From contig NZ_JBNNTI010000033.1 in the NCBI RefSeq assembly GCF_050278625.1, forward strand, positions 1-49,143: a stretch of DNA of 49,143 nucleotides, in the 5' to 3' direction. Positions 1 to 8,465 of the stretch are shown here, in pieces. The first letter of the stretch is position 1, and each line of letters begins with the position of its first letter. The translations under genes and the position numbers were made by a program. A model generated the notes under the pieces. The model saw only the letters and a program-made list of their open reading frames with translations. It was not told where the DNA came from and searched no databases. This DNA is from Viridibacillus sp050278625 (GTDB lineage: Bacteria > Bacillota > Bacilli > Bacillales_A > Planococcaceae).

Positions 1-596
1 CAGAGGTTTCTTTTAATATGTTCAGTGATCGAAAAGTACGAACTCAAAAAGATGGTAAGTTTCCTATGCGAAATTTCGGGGATCTCGCGCTCAGGTTATT
101 ATAACTATTTTTCTTCAGAGTCTAAGGAAAGAAGAGAGAAACGAGAAAAAGAAGACTTGATCATTAAAGAAAATATTTTAAAGGCTTTAATTTTAAACGC
201 CGTAAAAAGGGTGCGCGCCAGATTAAGATGACATTAGAAGGACAGTTTCAAATTACTTACAATTTGAAACGGATTCGAAGAGTTATGAAGAAATACAAAA
301 TTGTATGTCCTATTAGAAGAGCCAATCCGTATAAGAAAATGTTGAAAGCCACTCAAGAACACACTGTATTGCCCAATTTAATGTCAAGAAGAGGAAATTG
401 TTGGGATAACGCTCCCCAAGAGTCTTTCTTTGGTCACTTCAAAGATGAAGCCTTTATAAAGCGGTGTAATACGCTTGAAGAACTTAAAAGAGAAATCAAA
501 AATTATATGACGTACTATAACAATTTCAGGTACCAATGGAACTTAAAGAAGATGACTCCTGTACAATACAGAAATCATCTTCTCCATGTGGCATGA
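1..596 (+). pseudogene. IS3-family (IS150-like) transposase OrfB, broken
   Basis: The reading frame is open from the window edge. It shows the OrfB N-terminal region (SGISRSGYYNYF), the HTH_21 segment (ANPYKKM) and the C-terminal catalytic segment (RGNCWDNAPQESFFGHFKDE, carrying the final Glu of the DDE triad). Two lesions are visible. Near 180-190 the frame shifts (frame 1 to frame 3, where the sequence continues as KRRKKGARQIKM). Near 378-386 the sequence jumps from the end of the HTH_21 segment directly to the block around the catalytic Glu, so about 100-150 codons with both catalytic Asp residues are missing. The element cannot encode an active transposase. The upstream part (OrfA, left end) lies outside the window. 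Confidence 0.88.
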
Positions 597-609
597 CCTT
601 TTTCAAAAA

Positions 610-629
610 TGTCCTTTACAAAGGGTACA
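610..629 (+). repeat. Candidate right terminal repeat of the broken IS3 element
   Basis: A TGTCC...GGGTACA segment lies 14 bases after the OrfB stop, where IS3-family elements end. It contains the imperfect palindrome CCTTTACAAAGG. The left end is outside the window, so the inverted repeat cannot be verified. Confidence 0.25.
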
Positions 630-870
630 ATTTATTGCTCAGGTTGACCTTATACTACGAATGAGTGCTTTAGTTTAAAAGTTCAACAAGTAGAAATAAA
701 ATTCTGTTTTTATTTACCTTCTTATTGAGTAATAATCTTTGAGAAAACAGATTAAAGATATAATAAAAGTAGCGTAAGTAAATCATTGTTTTTTTCAATA
801 TAGCACCTGTTACCCATTAAGTTTGTGCTTAATCATCTTGATACTTTTTACTAGGTAATAGGCAGTCTCT

Positions 871-1647
871 TTAAATATTTTCTGATTTTCCACGTGTTTT
901 TACTAAATAATATGCATTCACTGAAGCAGTAATAGGGATAATGAGCGCTATTCCGATGCCTGCGCAAAATATGGTAATAATCTCAGTGCTAAACACTTTG
1001 GAATTAACGATTTCGCCAATCGAGTAGGATAAATCTTTAAACCATATAAGCAATCCTAAATATCCACCAAAGAAAGCGAAAAATAGAGTATTCGTATCTG
1101 TTCCTAAAATATCTTTCCCGATGCTTAATCCTGATGTGAATAATCTTTTTCTGCTAATAAATGGGCTGTGATAAAAAATTTCATGCATGGATGAAGCTAT
1201 AGAAATGGCCACATCTAATATAGCACCAATTGTACTCATAATAATCACAGAGGCTCCAATTTGGGCAAAATTTACTCCTATATAAAGTGAAAACATGCTA
1301 ATTTCTTCTGTTGATTCTTCTCCAAATCCCTGTATCTTAGATTTCTCTGTTACTATGACAATAAAAAGTAGTAAAATCACAATGGTAATCATCGTAGAAA
1401 TGAAAGCGGTGATTGTTTTACTGTTCTTTTCATTTATATAGAATAAGCTAATCCAACTTATAAGTGTACAGGAAATGAATGTGATTATAATTGGACTATT
1501 CTCTGGGTTTGTCATAAAAAAGATAGTAACAAAAAGCACCCCAATGTTTAAAAATAATGAAAGAAAAGACCGTACGCCTTTTTTACCACCAATTAGTATC
1601 ATCAATATAAATAAGATGGCTGCGAGCCACACTAATACATTCATCAT
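871..1647 (-). CDS. YibE/F-like family membrane protein (second of pair)
   Basis: 258 residues, almost entirely hydrophobic, with about six predicted membrane segments. The repeated ISIASSMHEIF and SGLSIGKDILGT block is typical of the YibE/F-like family, whose biochemical role is not established. Its start (ATG at 1647) overlaps the stop of the upstream gene in an ATGA arrangement, so the two are translationally coupled. The same SGLxIGxDIxGT block occurs in both members, which suggests an ancient duplication or a two-subunit membrane complex. Annotation as a transporter would be a guess. Confidence 0.82.
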   Translation of the reverse strand: MMNVLVWLAAILFILMILIGGKKGVRSFLSLFLNIGVLFVTIFFMTNPENSPIIITFISCTLISWISLFYINEKNSKTITAFISTMITIVILLLFIVIVTEKSKIQGFGEESTEEISMFSLYIGVNFAQIGASVIIMSTIGAILDVAISIASSMHEIFYHSPFISRKRLFTSGLSIGKDILGTDTNTLFFAFFGGYLGLLIWFKDLSYSIGEIVNSKVFSTEIITIFCAGIGIALIIPITASVNAYYLVKTRGKSENI

Positions 1648-2768
1648 TTTACCCTCTTTCGATTAATGAAAAAAATAGAAGTGTAAAGACTGATGGGAAT
1701 TGTTAATACGACGCCAATACCACCTGAGAGTGCTCTAGCTAATTCTAATGATAGGTTTATTGAAAGTGTTTGTCCTAATGCATAAGAATTTTTCAAATAT
1801 AAAATAAGTATTGGAAATGAACCGCAAATATACACAAAAAACAAAATACTTGTTATAGTCCCCATAATATCTCTTCCAATATCTAATCCTGAGGTTTTCA
1901 GTGCTTTGACAGTAATATTATTATCTTGTTCAAATAAAGCAAAGATTGAAGAAGACATTGTAATAGTTACATCCATCACAGCCCCTAATGATCCAATTAA
2001 TAATCCAGCCATAAAAACCAATCGATAAGGACGAGTTAGAAATTGCATTTCTTCATAACGGAGTCCATTTTCGGATGTTAACCACATCACAAAATAACTA
2101 ATGAAGAGCGAAATAAAGGTTCCTATGAGTGTCGCAACGATTGCTGCATAAGTTTTTTCATTAAAACCATTAATGAGTAACAAAGAAATAACCGTAAATA
2201 AAAAAACACATACACCACATATGAATAACAAATTTATATTTGAGTACTTCACATATAAATCCAACGCGAAGGACAATACAAGAGTATTAACAATCAAACT
2301 GATTAATGAAAACAATCCCTGTCTTTTGCCTACGATTACTAAAGCAAATATAAAAATCCAGGCCATCATTAATACAAATTGATCTCGTTTCACGTCTATA
2401 ATCGTTCCGGTCAATTCTGTGTTTTTAACTGTGCTTGCATCAATTGAAATAAATAATTTGTCACCAACATTGTATTCATGGTCAAATGCGCCAGAAGATG
2501 AATACTCATTCGTTAAATGGATGAGTTGACCTTTTTCTTCGCCATTCTTTAATATGGCTGTAATGCGCTGAGTAAACAAATTATCACTATGATTATACAT
2601 ATTTGTTAAGGGAGTTGTATCTTCTAATACTGTCTTAACGACTTCAGCGATTGGTCGGTCATAAAATGATTCATTGTTATTAACGAAAAAAACAGAGAGA
2701 ATGAAGCAAAGTGCTATTAGAATATAAATTGAAACTTGTTTATATCTTTTTTTGAAAATGTCATACAA
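1644..2768 (-). CDS. YibE/F-like family membrane protein (first of pair)
   Basis: 374 residues. An N-terminal membrane anchor (about 13-30) is followed by an extracytoplasmic domain (about 31-130) and then seven or eight membrane segments with the family block TSGLDIGRDIMGT. The start appears to be TTG at 2768: GGAGG lies ten bases upstream, whereas the next in-register-looking ATG is farther away and in another frame. It overlaps the next gene by four bases and is first in a two-gene operon. The soluble domain may bind a ligand outside the membrane, as inferred from topology only. Confidence 0.82.
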   Translation of the reverse strand: MYDIFKKRYKQVSIYILIALCFILSVFFVNNNESFYDRPIAEVVKTVLEDTTPLTNMYNHSDNLFTQRITAILKNGEEKGQLIHLTNEYSSSGAFDHEYNVGDKLFISIDASTVKNTELTGTIIDVKRDQFVLMMAWIFIFALVIVGKRQGLFSLISLIVNTLVLSFALDLYVKYSNINLLFICGVCVFLFTVISLLLINGFNEKTYAAIVATLIGTFISLFISYFVMWLTSENGLRYEEMQFLTRPYRLVFMAGLLIGSLGAVMDVTITMSSSIFALFEQDNNITVKALKTSGLDIGRDIMGTITSILFFVYICGSFPILILYLKNSYALGQTLSINLSLELARALSGGIGVVLTIPISLYTSIFFINRKRVK

Positions 2769-2887
2769 TGAATAAAAACCTCCAATATGGGGATTTGACT
2801 ATATGTGTTGCAAGTGTCCATAGTGTAGGCGATCCAGCGAACAATGATACACAATAACACATTGTCAATCTGGCAGCGTATATAGTA

Positions 2888-3110
2888 ACGCTCTAATAGG
2901 ATTGAGGTTCCTTATTCCAATCGTCTTTTATATACTAATTGTAGGAGAAACACCAAATGCTACTGTTGAAGCATTCGCACACTTGCTTCAATTTTAGGAT
3001 CAAGTGATGCATATTATTTCATGACAATCTTAGCTATAATTGCATTTGTATTAACATTATTTGTTCCATCTAAAAATAAGGTTAAACAAGATCATAATTA
3101 TAAAGCCAAT
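2888..3110 (+). pseudogene. C-terminal remnant of a multi-pass transporter (MFS-like)
   Basis: Two out-of-frame hydrophobic pieces can be read. One runs through IPIVFYILIVGETPNATVEAF and stops. The other (frame of position 2991) reads SSDAYYFMTILAIIAF followed by VLTLFVPSKNK. The arrangement of a final membrane helix followed by a short basic tail resembles the last helix of 14-helix drug exporters. The open frame runs on through the terminator that follows, so the natural stop has been lost. The family call is tentative. Confidence 0.4.
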
Positions 3111-3132
3111 ACATTTTGTATTGGCTATTTTT
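3104..3132 (+). terminator. Intrinsic terminator
   Basis: A perfect ten-pair stem AGCCAATACA / TGTATTGGCT with a TTT loop is followed by ATTTTT. It belongs to the decayed transporter gene. Confidence 0.85.
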
Positions 3133-3180
3133 ATATACTTAAGTTAAAAGAGTAGATATATATACTTGATCTACGTCAAT

Positions 3181-3200
3181 ATTCTGGACACACAAAAATT
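3181..3200 (+). repeat. IS3-end-like sequence
   Basis: TGGACACACAAAAATTAAG resembles TTGGACAGTAAAATTAAG at 49075-49092, the left end of the IS3-type element at the right edge. The shared GGACA...AAATTAAG core suggests a vestigial element end. The match is short and could be chance. Confidence 0.2.
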
Positions 3201-3277
3201 AAGTTTTTTTGTTCTGCGCAACGACCATTCATGGAGTGTTCCACATCCCATGTAGCCCGTCAAAGTGAAAAGAGCCT

Positions 3278-3568
3278 TTGATATATCGGGGGTTTAAACT
3301 TGTTTGCTTCAGTTCTATTTATTTACCTATTGCTATTTCATTACTAAGTATTTGGGGTTTGTTTAGGGTAATCAAGAACAAGAGAAAGATATATGTTGCT
3401 CCATTGGTTCTTGTAAATTTAGGTATCATAACGCATTTTGTTGGTGTAAGGTTAATTGGGAGATTTGCAGGAATGGGAGTAAGTTTGATAGGTGCAATTA
3501 TACTTGGAATAAGTCTTATAATCTTAGTTTTAATATTAATTATAGATTCAAATAAGAAAAGAAATTAA
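3278..3568 (+). CDS. Small three-helix membrane protein, possibly 5'-truncated
   Basis: 96 residues with three hydrophobic segments (about 11-29, 40-57 and 64-88) and a basic C-terminus. It resembles the small YesK-like membrane proteins of bacilli in size and layout, but I cannot name the family firmly. The only available start is TTG at 3278 without a convincing ribosome binding site, and the sequence before it looks like debris. The original 5' end has probably been replaced. A strong terminator follows. Confidence 0.5.
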   Translation: MIYRGFKLVCFSSIYLPIAISLLSIWGLFRVIKNKRKIYVAPLVLVNLGIITHFVGVRLIGRFAGMGVSLIGAIILGISLIILVLILIIDSNKKRN

Positions 3569-3576
3569 AGATCATT

Positions 3577-3600
3577 GAGTTGCATAGGCAGCTCTTTTTT
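3577..3600 (+). terminator. Intrinsic terminator
   Basis: Stem GAGTTGC / GCAGCTC (one G-U pair) with loop ATAG, followed by six T. It lies nine bases after the small membrane protein gene. Confidence 0.8.
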
Positions 3601-3601
3601 C

Positions 3602-3637
3602 TTTATTGAACTAACGGTGCAGTTTAGTTGAACAAGG
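3602..3637 (+). repeat. Interspersed palindromic repeat, copy A
   Basis: TTTATTGAACTAA, then a short G-rich centre, then TTTAGTTGAACAAGG. The right arm is identical to the right arm of the copy at 8466-8502. The left arm differs by a C to G change. Confidence 0.65.
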
Positions 3638-3661
3638 AATAAATGTAAAATAAGGGGTAGG

Positions 3662-3832
3662 TAATATGTATTTACTATTATTAATGGTACAATTTTAGCT
3701 TGAATCTTAATTTTTATCGGTCCATACGTGTAAAGAGAGGTGTAAAATGGAATTTTCAATTTTTTAGCAGCGTTCTTGTTTTCGATACTTTAGTCCAACT
3801 ATTAAAAAAACTAAAACGAGGAAAAGACATAC
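3662..3832 (+). pseudogene. Remnant of a small membrane protein
   Basis: ATG at 3666 opens MYLLLLMVQF and then hits a stop. After frame changes a readable tail follows (FDTLVQLLKKLKRGKDIHNQ and a stop). A hydrophobic start with a Lys-rich tail suggests a decayed protein of about 60 residues. No family is recognised. The rest of 3569-3941 holds only this remnant, the repeat and the terminator. Confidence 0.3.
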
Positions 3833-3941
3833 ATAATCAATAAATACTAGGTTGTGTATGGATTATCTGTCCAGTGCTGTTTTAGAATATTTAAATAAGA
3901 ATCGAGCATGTCGCCCCATGACCACAACTTAGTGAAGTTAA

Positions 3942-4334
3942 CCCAGTGAGCAGAGATGGAATTATGCCTTTTGGAGACAAGATGAAAATGAAATTATTGG
4001 CGATGAAGAATCAACAACCATTTTATTACAATGGTTTAAGGGAAATAGCATAAAAGATATTGGGTACGAGGACGAAACATTAATGTATGATGAGACTTAT
4101 AATTATATAGGAAAAGGACCAAACGGATATTATGAGTTATTACAGATAGTTTCTAATGTAGCAAAAAGATTACACGAAAATAAAGTTATTATTAATACTT
4201 TTAAAAGAGAAATACCCATAATTATTCACGATTTGGAGTATTTTTGGTTTTCAGAAGAAACAACGAAAAATGGAAACCCTAATGGTATAGCTGAGATATT
4301 CTTGGAAGCATTACGCCAAGAATTTCCAGAGTGA
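3942..4334 (+). pseudogene. 5'-truncated hypothetical gene
   Basis: An in-frame coding stretch begins right after a stop at 3939 and runs to 4334. It includes WRQDENEIIGDEESTT and IGYEDETLMYDETYNYIGKG. No ATG, GTG or TTG occurs in frame before ATG 4083, and that ATG has no ribosome binding site. The N-terminus has therefore been lost. The soluble, acidic composition is compatible with an immunity-like or DUF4303-like protein, but I cannot assign it. Its 3' end abuts the IS3 OrfA fragment, which suggests an insertion or deletion junction at about 4330. Confidence 0.5.
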
Positions 4335-4455
4335 ATTCTTGTATATTCGTTCGCCTGAAGAAAACGAACTGATAGAAATGCGTAAAGAACTTCAACGTTT
4401 ACGAATGGAGAATGATATTTTAAAGCAAGCTGCGCTGATCATGGGACGAAAATAG
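4327..4455 (+). pseudogene. IS3-family OrfA C-terminal fragment
   Basis: In frame to TAG at 4453 it reads EENELIEMRKELQRLRMEND followed by ILKQAALIMGRK. This is the leucine-zipper end of IS150-type OrfA, where ILKQA.A.(M/I) is diagnostic. The HTH half is missing. Eight bases on, a short MIRNDTLS segment resembles an OrfB start but ends after 14 codons. The element has therefore been cut on both sides. Confidence 0.75.
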
Positions 4456-4549
4456 ATATGATTCGAAACGACACTCTCTCGCTAATACATTTAATCATAT
4501 AGGTAAACAAGTAGTTCTAGGAAAAGGTTAAAGAAGGGAAGATATCACA

Positions 4550-5116
4550 TTGATTAAGAAGGAAAAAACAATTGATTGTATTTCAGAGACAGAAAGATTA
4601 GTAATAAGACCATTAAAAAATGACGATTATCATAATTGGCTTAACGAGTTTAATAATAGATTTCCTTCTCAGCATAGACACGATATAGGGAAAATTGATA
4701 TGAGTGAATGTACTGAGGAATGGTTTCATAATTTGGTGAAGAAACACAAGGTGTTAGCATTAAGTGATACAGCTAACGTATTCGGTATCTTTCGAAAAAA
4801 TGATGGTATACACTTGGGAATGGTAGACTTCTCCACATTAGAAAGAAATAATTTTCAATGGGGTAGAATAGGATACACAATTCATAATCAGTACTGGAGA
4901 AAAGGGTACGGAAAAGAAGCGGTAACAGGTGCACTAAATATTGCATTTAAGGACTTGCAGTTTCATCGGATTGAAGCACATATAAACGTTGATAATGCAC
5001 CTTCTATAAATTTAGCAGAGAGTGTAGGTATGGAATTTGAATGTGTGCGTAAAGGATTTATATATGAATATGAAGAGTGGACTGACCATCTGGTCTATTA
5101 CATAAATTCCAAGTAA
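4550..5116 (+). CDS. GNAT family N-acetyltransferase (RimJ/RimL type)
   Basis: 188 residues with the GNAT fold of the RimJ/RimL kind: the N-terminal ETERLVIRPL strand (about 13-22) and the acetyl-CoA loop region YWRKGYGKEAV (about 122-132), a variant of Q/RxxGxG/A. The later NAPSINLAESVGM (about 149-161) corresponds to the N..S..laeklGF motif. The natural acceptor is unknown; homologues acetylate protein N-termini or antibiotics. The start is TTG at 4550 with AAGGGAA nine bases upstream. It lies in the accessory region, with a palindromic repeat three bases after its stop. Confidence 0.85.
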   Translation: MIKKEKTIDCISETERLVIRPLKNDDYHNWLNEFNNRFPSQHRHDIGKIDMSECTEEWFHNLVKKHKVLALSDTANVFGIFRKNDGIHLGMVDFSTLERNNFQWGRIGYTIHNQYWRKGYGKEAVTGALNIAFKDLQFHRIEAHINVDNAPSINLAESVGMEFECVRKGFIYEYEEWTDHLVYYINSK

Positions 5117-5118
5117 TT

Positions 5119-5163
5119 CTTATTAAACTAACAAGGGCGTTGATCCAAGAAGGATTACGCTCT
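5119..5163 (+). repeat. Interspersed palindromic repeat, variant F (3' of GNAT gene)
   Basis: CTTATTAAACTAAC then AAGGGCG, followed by a hairpin GGGCGTTGATCC / GGATTACGCTC. The CTTATT.AACTAA.GGGGCG pattern matches the copy at 5572. It lies just after a stop codon and may double as a terminator (TATTTTTT follows). Confidence 0.5.
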
Positions 5164-5300
5164 ATTTTTTGGACTTATTGTACTAACTGGTAATATTAGT
5201 AAAAATGATTCCGATAAGTATGAGTATTTACTGATATGGTTATTTTTGATCTTCTTCCCATTTACTGATACAATGTGTTTCGAAGAAAGAGGGTAATAAG

Positions 5301-5510
5301 ATGAAATTATGGTGGTTTGCAAATATTTTTTGGTTGGTTGTTTTTGCATTAGGTGCAATAATTATTGGTTTAAGGGAAGTTGATGGAGCTGGAATAGTTC
5401 AAACTCCTGAAATAAAAACTATAACATTCATAATGGTAGGGATTTTATTCGTAATTATTATGTTTATCCAATTAGTATGGTTATTTTTTGTCAAAAAACT
5501 GAAATATTGA
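5301..5510 (+). CDS. DUF3923 family small membrane protein
   Basis: 69 residues with two membrane helices (about 5-23 and 42-63) separated by the conserved loop VDGAGIVQTPEIK. That loop and the WW near the N-terminus are characteristic of the DUF3923 family found in bacilli and staphylococci. Function is unknown. ATG 5301 is preceded by AAAGAGGG at good spacing. It stands alone between repeat copies, so it looks like a movable single-gene unit. Confidence 0.75.
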   Translation: MKLWWFANIFWLVVFALGAIIIGLREVDGAGIVQTPEIKTITFIMVGILFVIIMFIQLVWLFFVKKLKY

Positions 5511-5571
5511 ATGTAGAATTATTATCGCTCCTTATTTAGTTAACTTAAAAACCATAAATATCACTTTTTCC

Positions 5572-5646
5572 TTATTCAACTAAACGGGGGCGATTGTTCA
5601 ATTAAAGCAATCGCTTCTTGTGTTAACGAAGCAGCTTAGTTCAAAG
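5572..5646 (+). repeat. Interspersed palindromic repeats, copies B and G in tandem
   Basis: Copy B starts CTTATTCAACTAAACGGGGG and contains the hairpin GCGATTG / CAATCGC. About 25 bases later a degenerate copy (TTAACGAAGCAGCTTAGTTCAAAG, 5623-5646) mirrors the right half of copy A. The stretch 5511-5856 contains these, copy C and no gene. Confidence 0.55.
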
Positions 5647-5773
5647 TTTGTAACCGAGTAGAAGATCTCTTATCTTTCGGTTTTATTTTTTTGAATTTTT
5701 TTTGTAACATAATAAGCTTTCAGAATTTATATAAGTGAAAGCGGTAAAAAGATATGGAATTTGAGGAAATCTA

Positions 5774-5802
5774 TCACTAAAGGGGGAGTTTAGTTGAACA
5801 AG
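5774..5802 (+). repeat. Interspersed palindromic repeat, copy C
   Basis: CACTAAAGGGGGAGTTTAGTTGAACAAG, with an intact right arm. It lies about 55 bases upstream of the HicB-like gene. Confidence 0.6.
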
Positions 5803-5856
5803 ATTACTTTTGAATTTTGAAATTTTACCAATATATAAAGAGCAGGTGTAGTTGAT

Positions 5857-6249
5857 ATGGCATTTGAGAATATAGTTTATCCAGCATTTATAAAGCAAGA
5901 AGAAGAAAGTTTCGGTATTCATTTCCCAACATTGCTTCCAGATTACGGCTGGGAGACTAACTTAAGCTCGGGTCCGACGAAAAAGGAAGCAATTCAAAAT
6001 GCAAAGAAGGCTTTAGCTTATTTGTTAGCTGGTGCTCTATATGAAAATGAAAATTTACCAAGTCAGGCACCCATTCCTGCTAATCTTGTGACGGAAGAGA
6101 TGGAACTTGTTTTTATTAAAACATCTTATAGCGATTATGTGAAGGAAATTGAAGAGCATTTACCTGGACGTCATTGGCATATCTATTTTAACAGAGATGA
6201 GAAAAGTGATTTTCTAGCTGTTGCATATAAGAATAAGCAAGGGTCTTAG
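5857..6249 (+). CDS. Orphan HicB-like antitoxin family protein
   Basis: 130 residues. The N-terminal half (about 5-60) has the HicB partial RNase-H fold signature: YPAFIKQEEESFGIHFPTLL, then a Gly/Trp turn and KEAIQNAKKALAYLL. HicB proteins neutralise the HicA mRNA interferase. No HicA-sized gene (about 60 codons with a dsRBD-like fold) lies on either side. The C-terminal half (about 75-130) is not a recognisable DNA-binding domain. It is either a solitary regulator or what remains of a toxin-antitoxin pair. ATG 5857 follows GCAGGTG at fair spacing. Confidence 0.7.
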   Translation: MAFENIVYPAFIKQEEESFGIHFPTLLPDYGWETNLSSGPTKKEAIQNAKKALAYLLAGALYENENLPSQAPIPANLVTEEMELVFIKTSYSDYVKEIEEHLPGRHWHIYFNRDEKSDFLAVAYKNKQGS

Positions 6250-6401
6250 GATGTAAAGGTAGATGGTGATTTACCTATTGAAATGGAACAGGAGAAGTTG
6301 TTACAACTGGTCCTACATATCCTGTAATTTGTACAGCACGACGTCGAGTTGAGGCGGAAGAAGCGTTCGATAGTTTTGTACTCAGAGTAAAAGAGATATA
6401 A
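6250..6401 (+). pseudogene. Frameshifted short gene fragment
   Basis: In the frame of 6251 it reads VKVDGDLPIE, then breaks near 6284. In the next frame it continues TGEVVTTGPTYPVICTARRR and then VEAEEAFDSFVLRVKEI to TAA at 6399. The two halves join into one plausible small protein, so a single indel has broken it. No family is recognised. The rest of 6402-6582 holds AT-rich debris and a terminator. Confidence 0.45.
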
Positions 6402-6529
6402 AAGCCAATTGTAGATATTGATAATATTGCTTCAAAAACAGAAACGTAACAATTAGTGAAGAAAATATTGAGAAAACAAAAACTATCTGGGATTTGGCGA
6501 AGCTAAAAGGAGACTCTAAAAGAGGAATA

Positions 6530-6573
6530 GAGCACGGCTAAAAAGATTTGTTATCACTTGTGTAGCCGTGCTC
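6530..6573 (-). terminator. Hairpin downstream of anion permease
   Basis: An eleven-pair perfect stem GAGCACGGCTA / TAGCCGTGCTC with a 22-base loop, ten bases beyond the stop of the permease gene on the minus strand. The T tract is weak on that side, so it may act mainly as an mRNA end stabiliser. Confidence 0.6.
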
Positions 6574-6582
6574 AATCCTATC

Positions 6583-8007
6583 TTACCAATAGCCAAGTAG
6601 CTTCCACCATAAGCCACCGATTATAACAAAAATGAGAATTGTAGCGATAGAGACAATAAAGCCTACCGTCCACCATTTTTTCTGTTCAATATAACCTGCG
6701 CCAAAGAATACAGGAGCAGGACCAGAACCGTAATGAGTTGTGGCACCAAATAAATTACTGAATGCTGCTAATAGGATCACCGCAAGCATGGCTGGTGCTC
6801 CCGCTTGAAGCATAACAGATAGAAACGCGGCATACATGGCACTAATATGCGCTGTAGAACTTGCAAAGAAATAGTGTGAATAGAAATAGACAAGTGCTAA
6901 TATCAATACCGCAAACATCCAGTTATAGCCAGACACAAACGAACTGACCTCTTTACTAAACCACGGAATCAGTCCAAGCTTATTCATATAAGAGGCCATC
7001 ATAAAGAGCGTCGCAAACCAAACAAGCGTATCCCAGGCTCCTTGTTCATTTTTAATATCTGACCATGTTAGTACTTCTAATAATAAAAGTAAGGAAAGCC
7101 CTATTAAAGCAGCTGTTGTGGCACCAATGCCTAAAGAATCCCCACCAATCCAAAGTCCTAAAACAACAATAAACACTGCAATCATACGTTTCTCAGAGCT
7201 TTTTAATGGCCCAAACTCATCTAACTTCTCTTTCGCAATTCGACTTGCTTCTGGAGTTTGTTTAATCTCTGGAGGGAAAATCTTATAGATAATAAATGGA
7301 ACAACAATCAATGCTACTAATCCTGGAACAATCATAGCAGTTGCCCACCCAAACCACGATATTGTCACACCAGCCGTATCACTCGCTAACTTAACAATTA
7401 AAGGATTGGCTGCCATAGCTGTCATAAACATAGCAGATGTAATCAAGTTCCCTTGAAATCCAACCGTTAAAAGAAAGGCTCCCATTTTACGTTCTGTACC
7501 ATCTTCTGGTTTAGAACCAAATGTATGTGATAAGGAGTGGATAATAGGGAAAATCACACCACCTGCACGTGCCGTATTACTCGGAATAGCAGGCGCCAAA
7601 ATTAAATCACTTATCAATAAAGAATACGACAAGCTTAACGTTTTCTTTCCAAATAACCGAACAAATACATAAGCTATACGCTCACCTAACCCCGTCTTAA
7701 TAAATCCACGCGAAATAAAGAATGCAATAACGATAAGCCAAATCGTCGAATTACCAAACCCACTTAGCGTTTCTTCAATTGTTAGCGTATTAGTCACCGC
7801 GATCACTGCCATAGCAATAATTGAAATAGCTCCCATAGGTAATGGTTTTGAAATAAAACCGACAATTGTCGCAACAAACACAGCAAACAAATGCCATGCA
7901 CTTTCTTCTACTCCAGCAGGTGCTGGTATAAACCAAATAATAATGCCAATTGCAATGGTAATGAAGAAAGGAACCCACTTTATCGTACTTCCTGATGTTT
8001 CTTTCAT
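6583..8007 (-). CDS. DASS-family anion:Na+ symporter (dicarboxylate/2-oxoglutarate permease)
   Basis: 474 residues, about 11-12 membrane segments. The two SNT-type signature loops that bind substrate carboxylate and sodium are visible as PSNTARAGG (about 140-148) and SSTAH (about 379-383), with GxGP following (YGSGPAPV). This places it in the divalent anion:Na+ symporter family (YflS/SodiT1/CitT type), importing malate, 2-oxoglutarate, succinate or citrate. The exact substrate cannot be read from sequence. ATG 8007 has AAGGAG nine bases upstream. It is a single-gene unit with a hairpin after it and a long leader region before it. Confidence 0.88.
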   Translation of the reverse strand: MKETSGSTIKWVPFFITIAIGIIIWFIPAPAGVEESAWHLFAVFVATIVGFISKPLPMGAISIIAMAVIAVTNTLTIEETLSGFGNSTIWLIVIAFFISRGFIKTGLGERIAYVFVRLFGKKTLSLSYSLLISDLILAPAIPSNTARAGGVIFPIIHSLSHTFGSKPEDGTERKMGAFLLTVGFQGNLITSAMFMTAMAANPLIVKLASDTAGVTISWFGWATAMIVPGLVALIVVPFIIYKIFPPEIKQTPEASRIAKEKLDEFGPLKSSEKRMIAVFIVVLGLWIGGDSLGIGATTAALIGLSLLLLLEVLTWSDIKNEQGAWDTLVWFATLFMMASYMNKLGLIPWFSKEVSSFVSGYNWMFAVLILALVYFYSHYFFASSTAHISAMYAAFLSVMLQAGAPAMLAVILLAAFSNLFGATTHYGSGPAPVFFGAGYIEQKKWWTVGFIVSIATILIFVIIGGLWWKLLGYW

Positions 8008-8465
8008 GCCAACAAACTCCTTTCATGTCTATCTTCTATAACATAAACGTCCTCTGTCTAACATTTTCCCCATCATTGGTTATTTATATTGAGTTTAACC
8101 AATATGCACCCCATTTACTTGAAAACTAAAATATTATAACTGTTTCGTGTCCTAATGAAAAGAATTTTTTATCATTCTACGTTTTTATTTTTTGATCTAG
8201 CCAAAACTCGAAGTTAGAAAGGTCACTATAGACTTACTCATTCATTAGTTCAAACGTCTCGTGAACTGTAGCTTTGTAAAAAAGATTATGATTTATCACA
8301 AAGTTCAATAATTAATAATAAAGATGAATTGCGAATGGGTGTATTTAAATTACGTAGAAGATTTATTTTGAATAATGCTTTCCATGTATTCATCACGTTT
8401 TGAATAATACGAATTAGATGATATTGTTTGGATAAAAAATCACAATGGAGATAAAAAAAGAGATG
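8008..8465 (+). other. Gene-free stretch
   Basis: AT-rich sequence containing the permease promoter region on the minus strand and short readable pieces on the plus strand (for example RMGVFKLRRRF near 8334) that look like debris of a lost gene. No intact gene, RNA or clear riboswitch is visible. Confidence 0.5.

Noticed and set aside
6583..8007. Minus-strand permease as a citrate-specific transporter (CitT)
   Set aside because: The SNT motifs fix the family but not the substrate, so no specific name was given.
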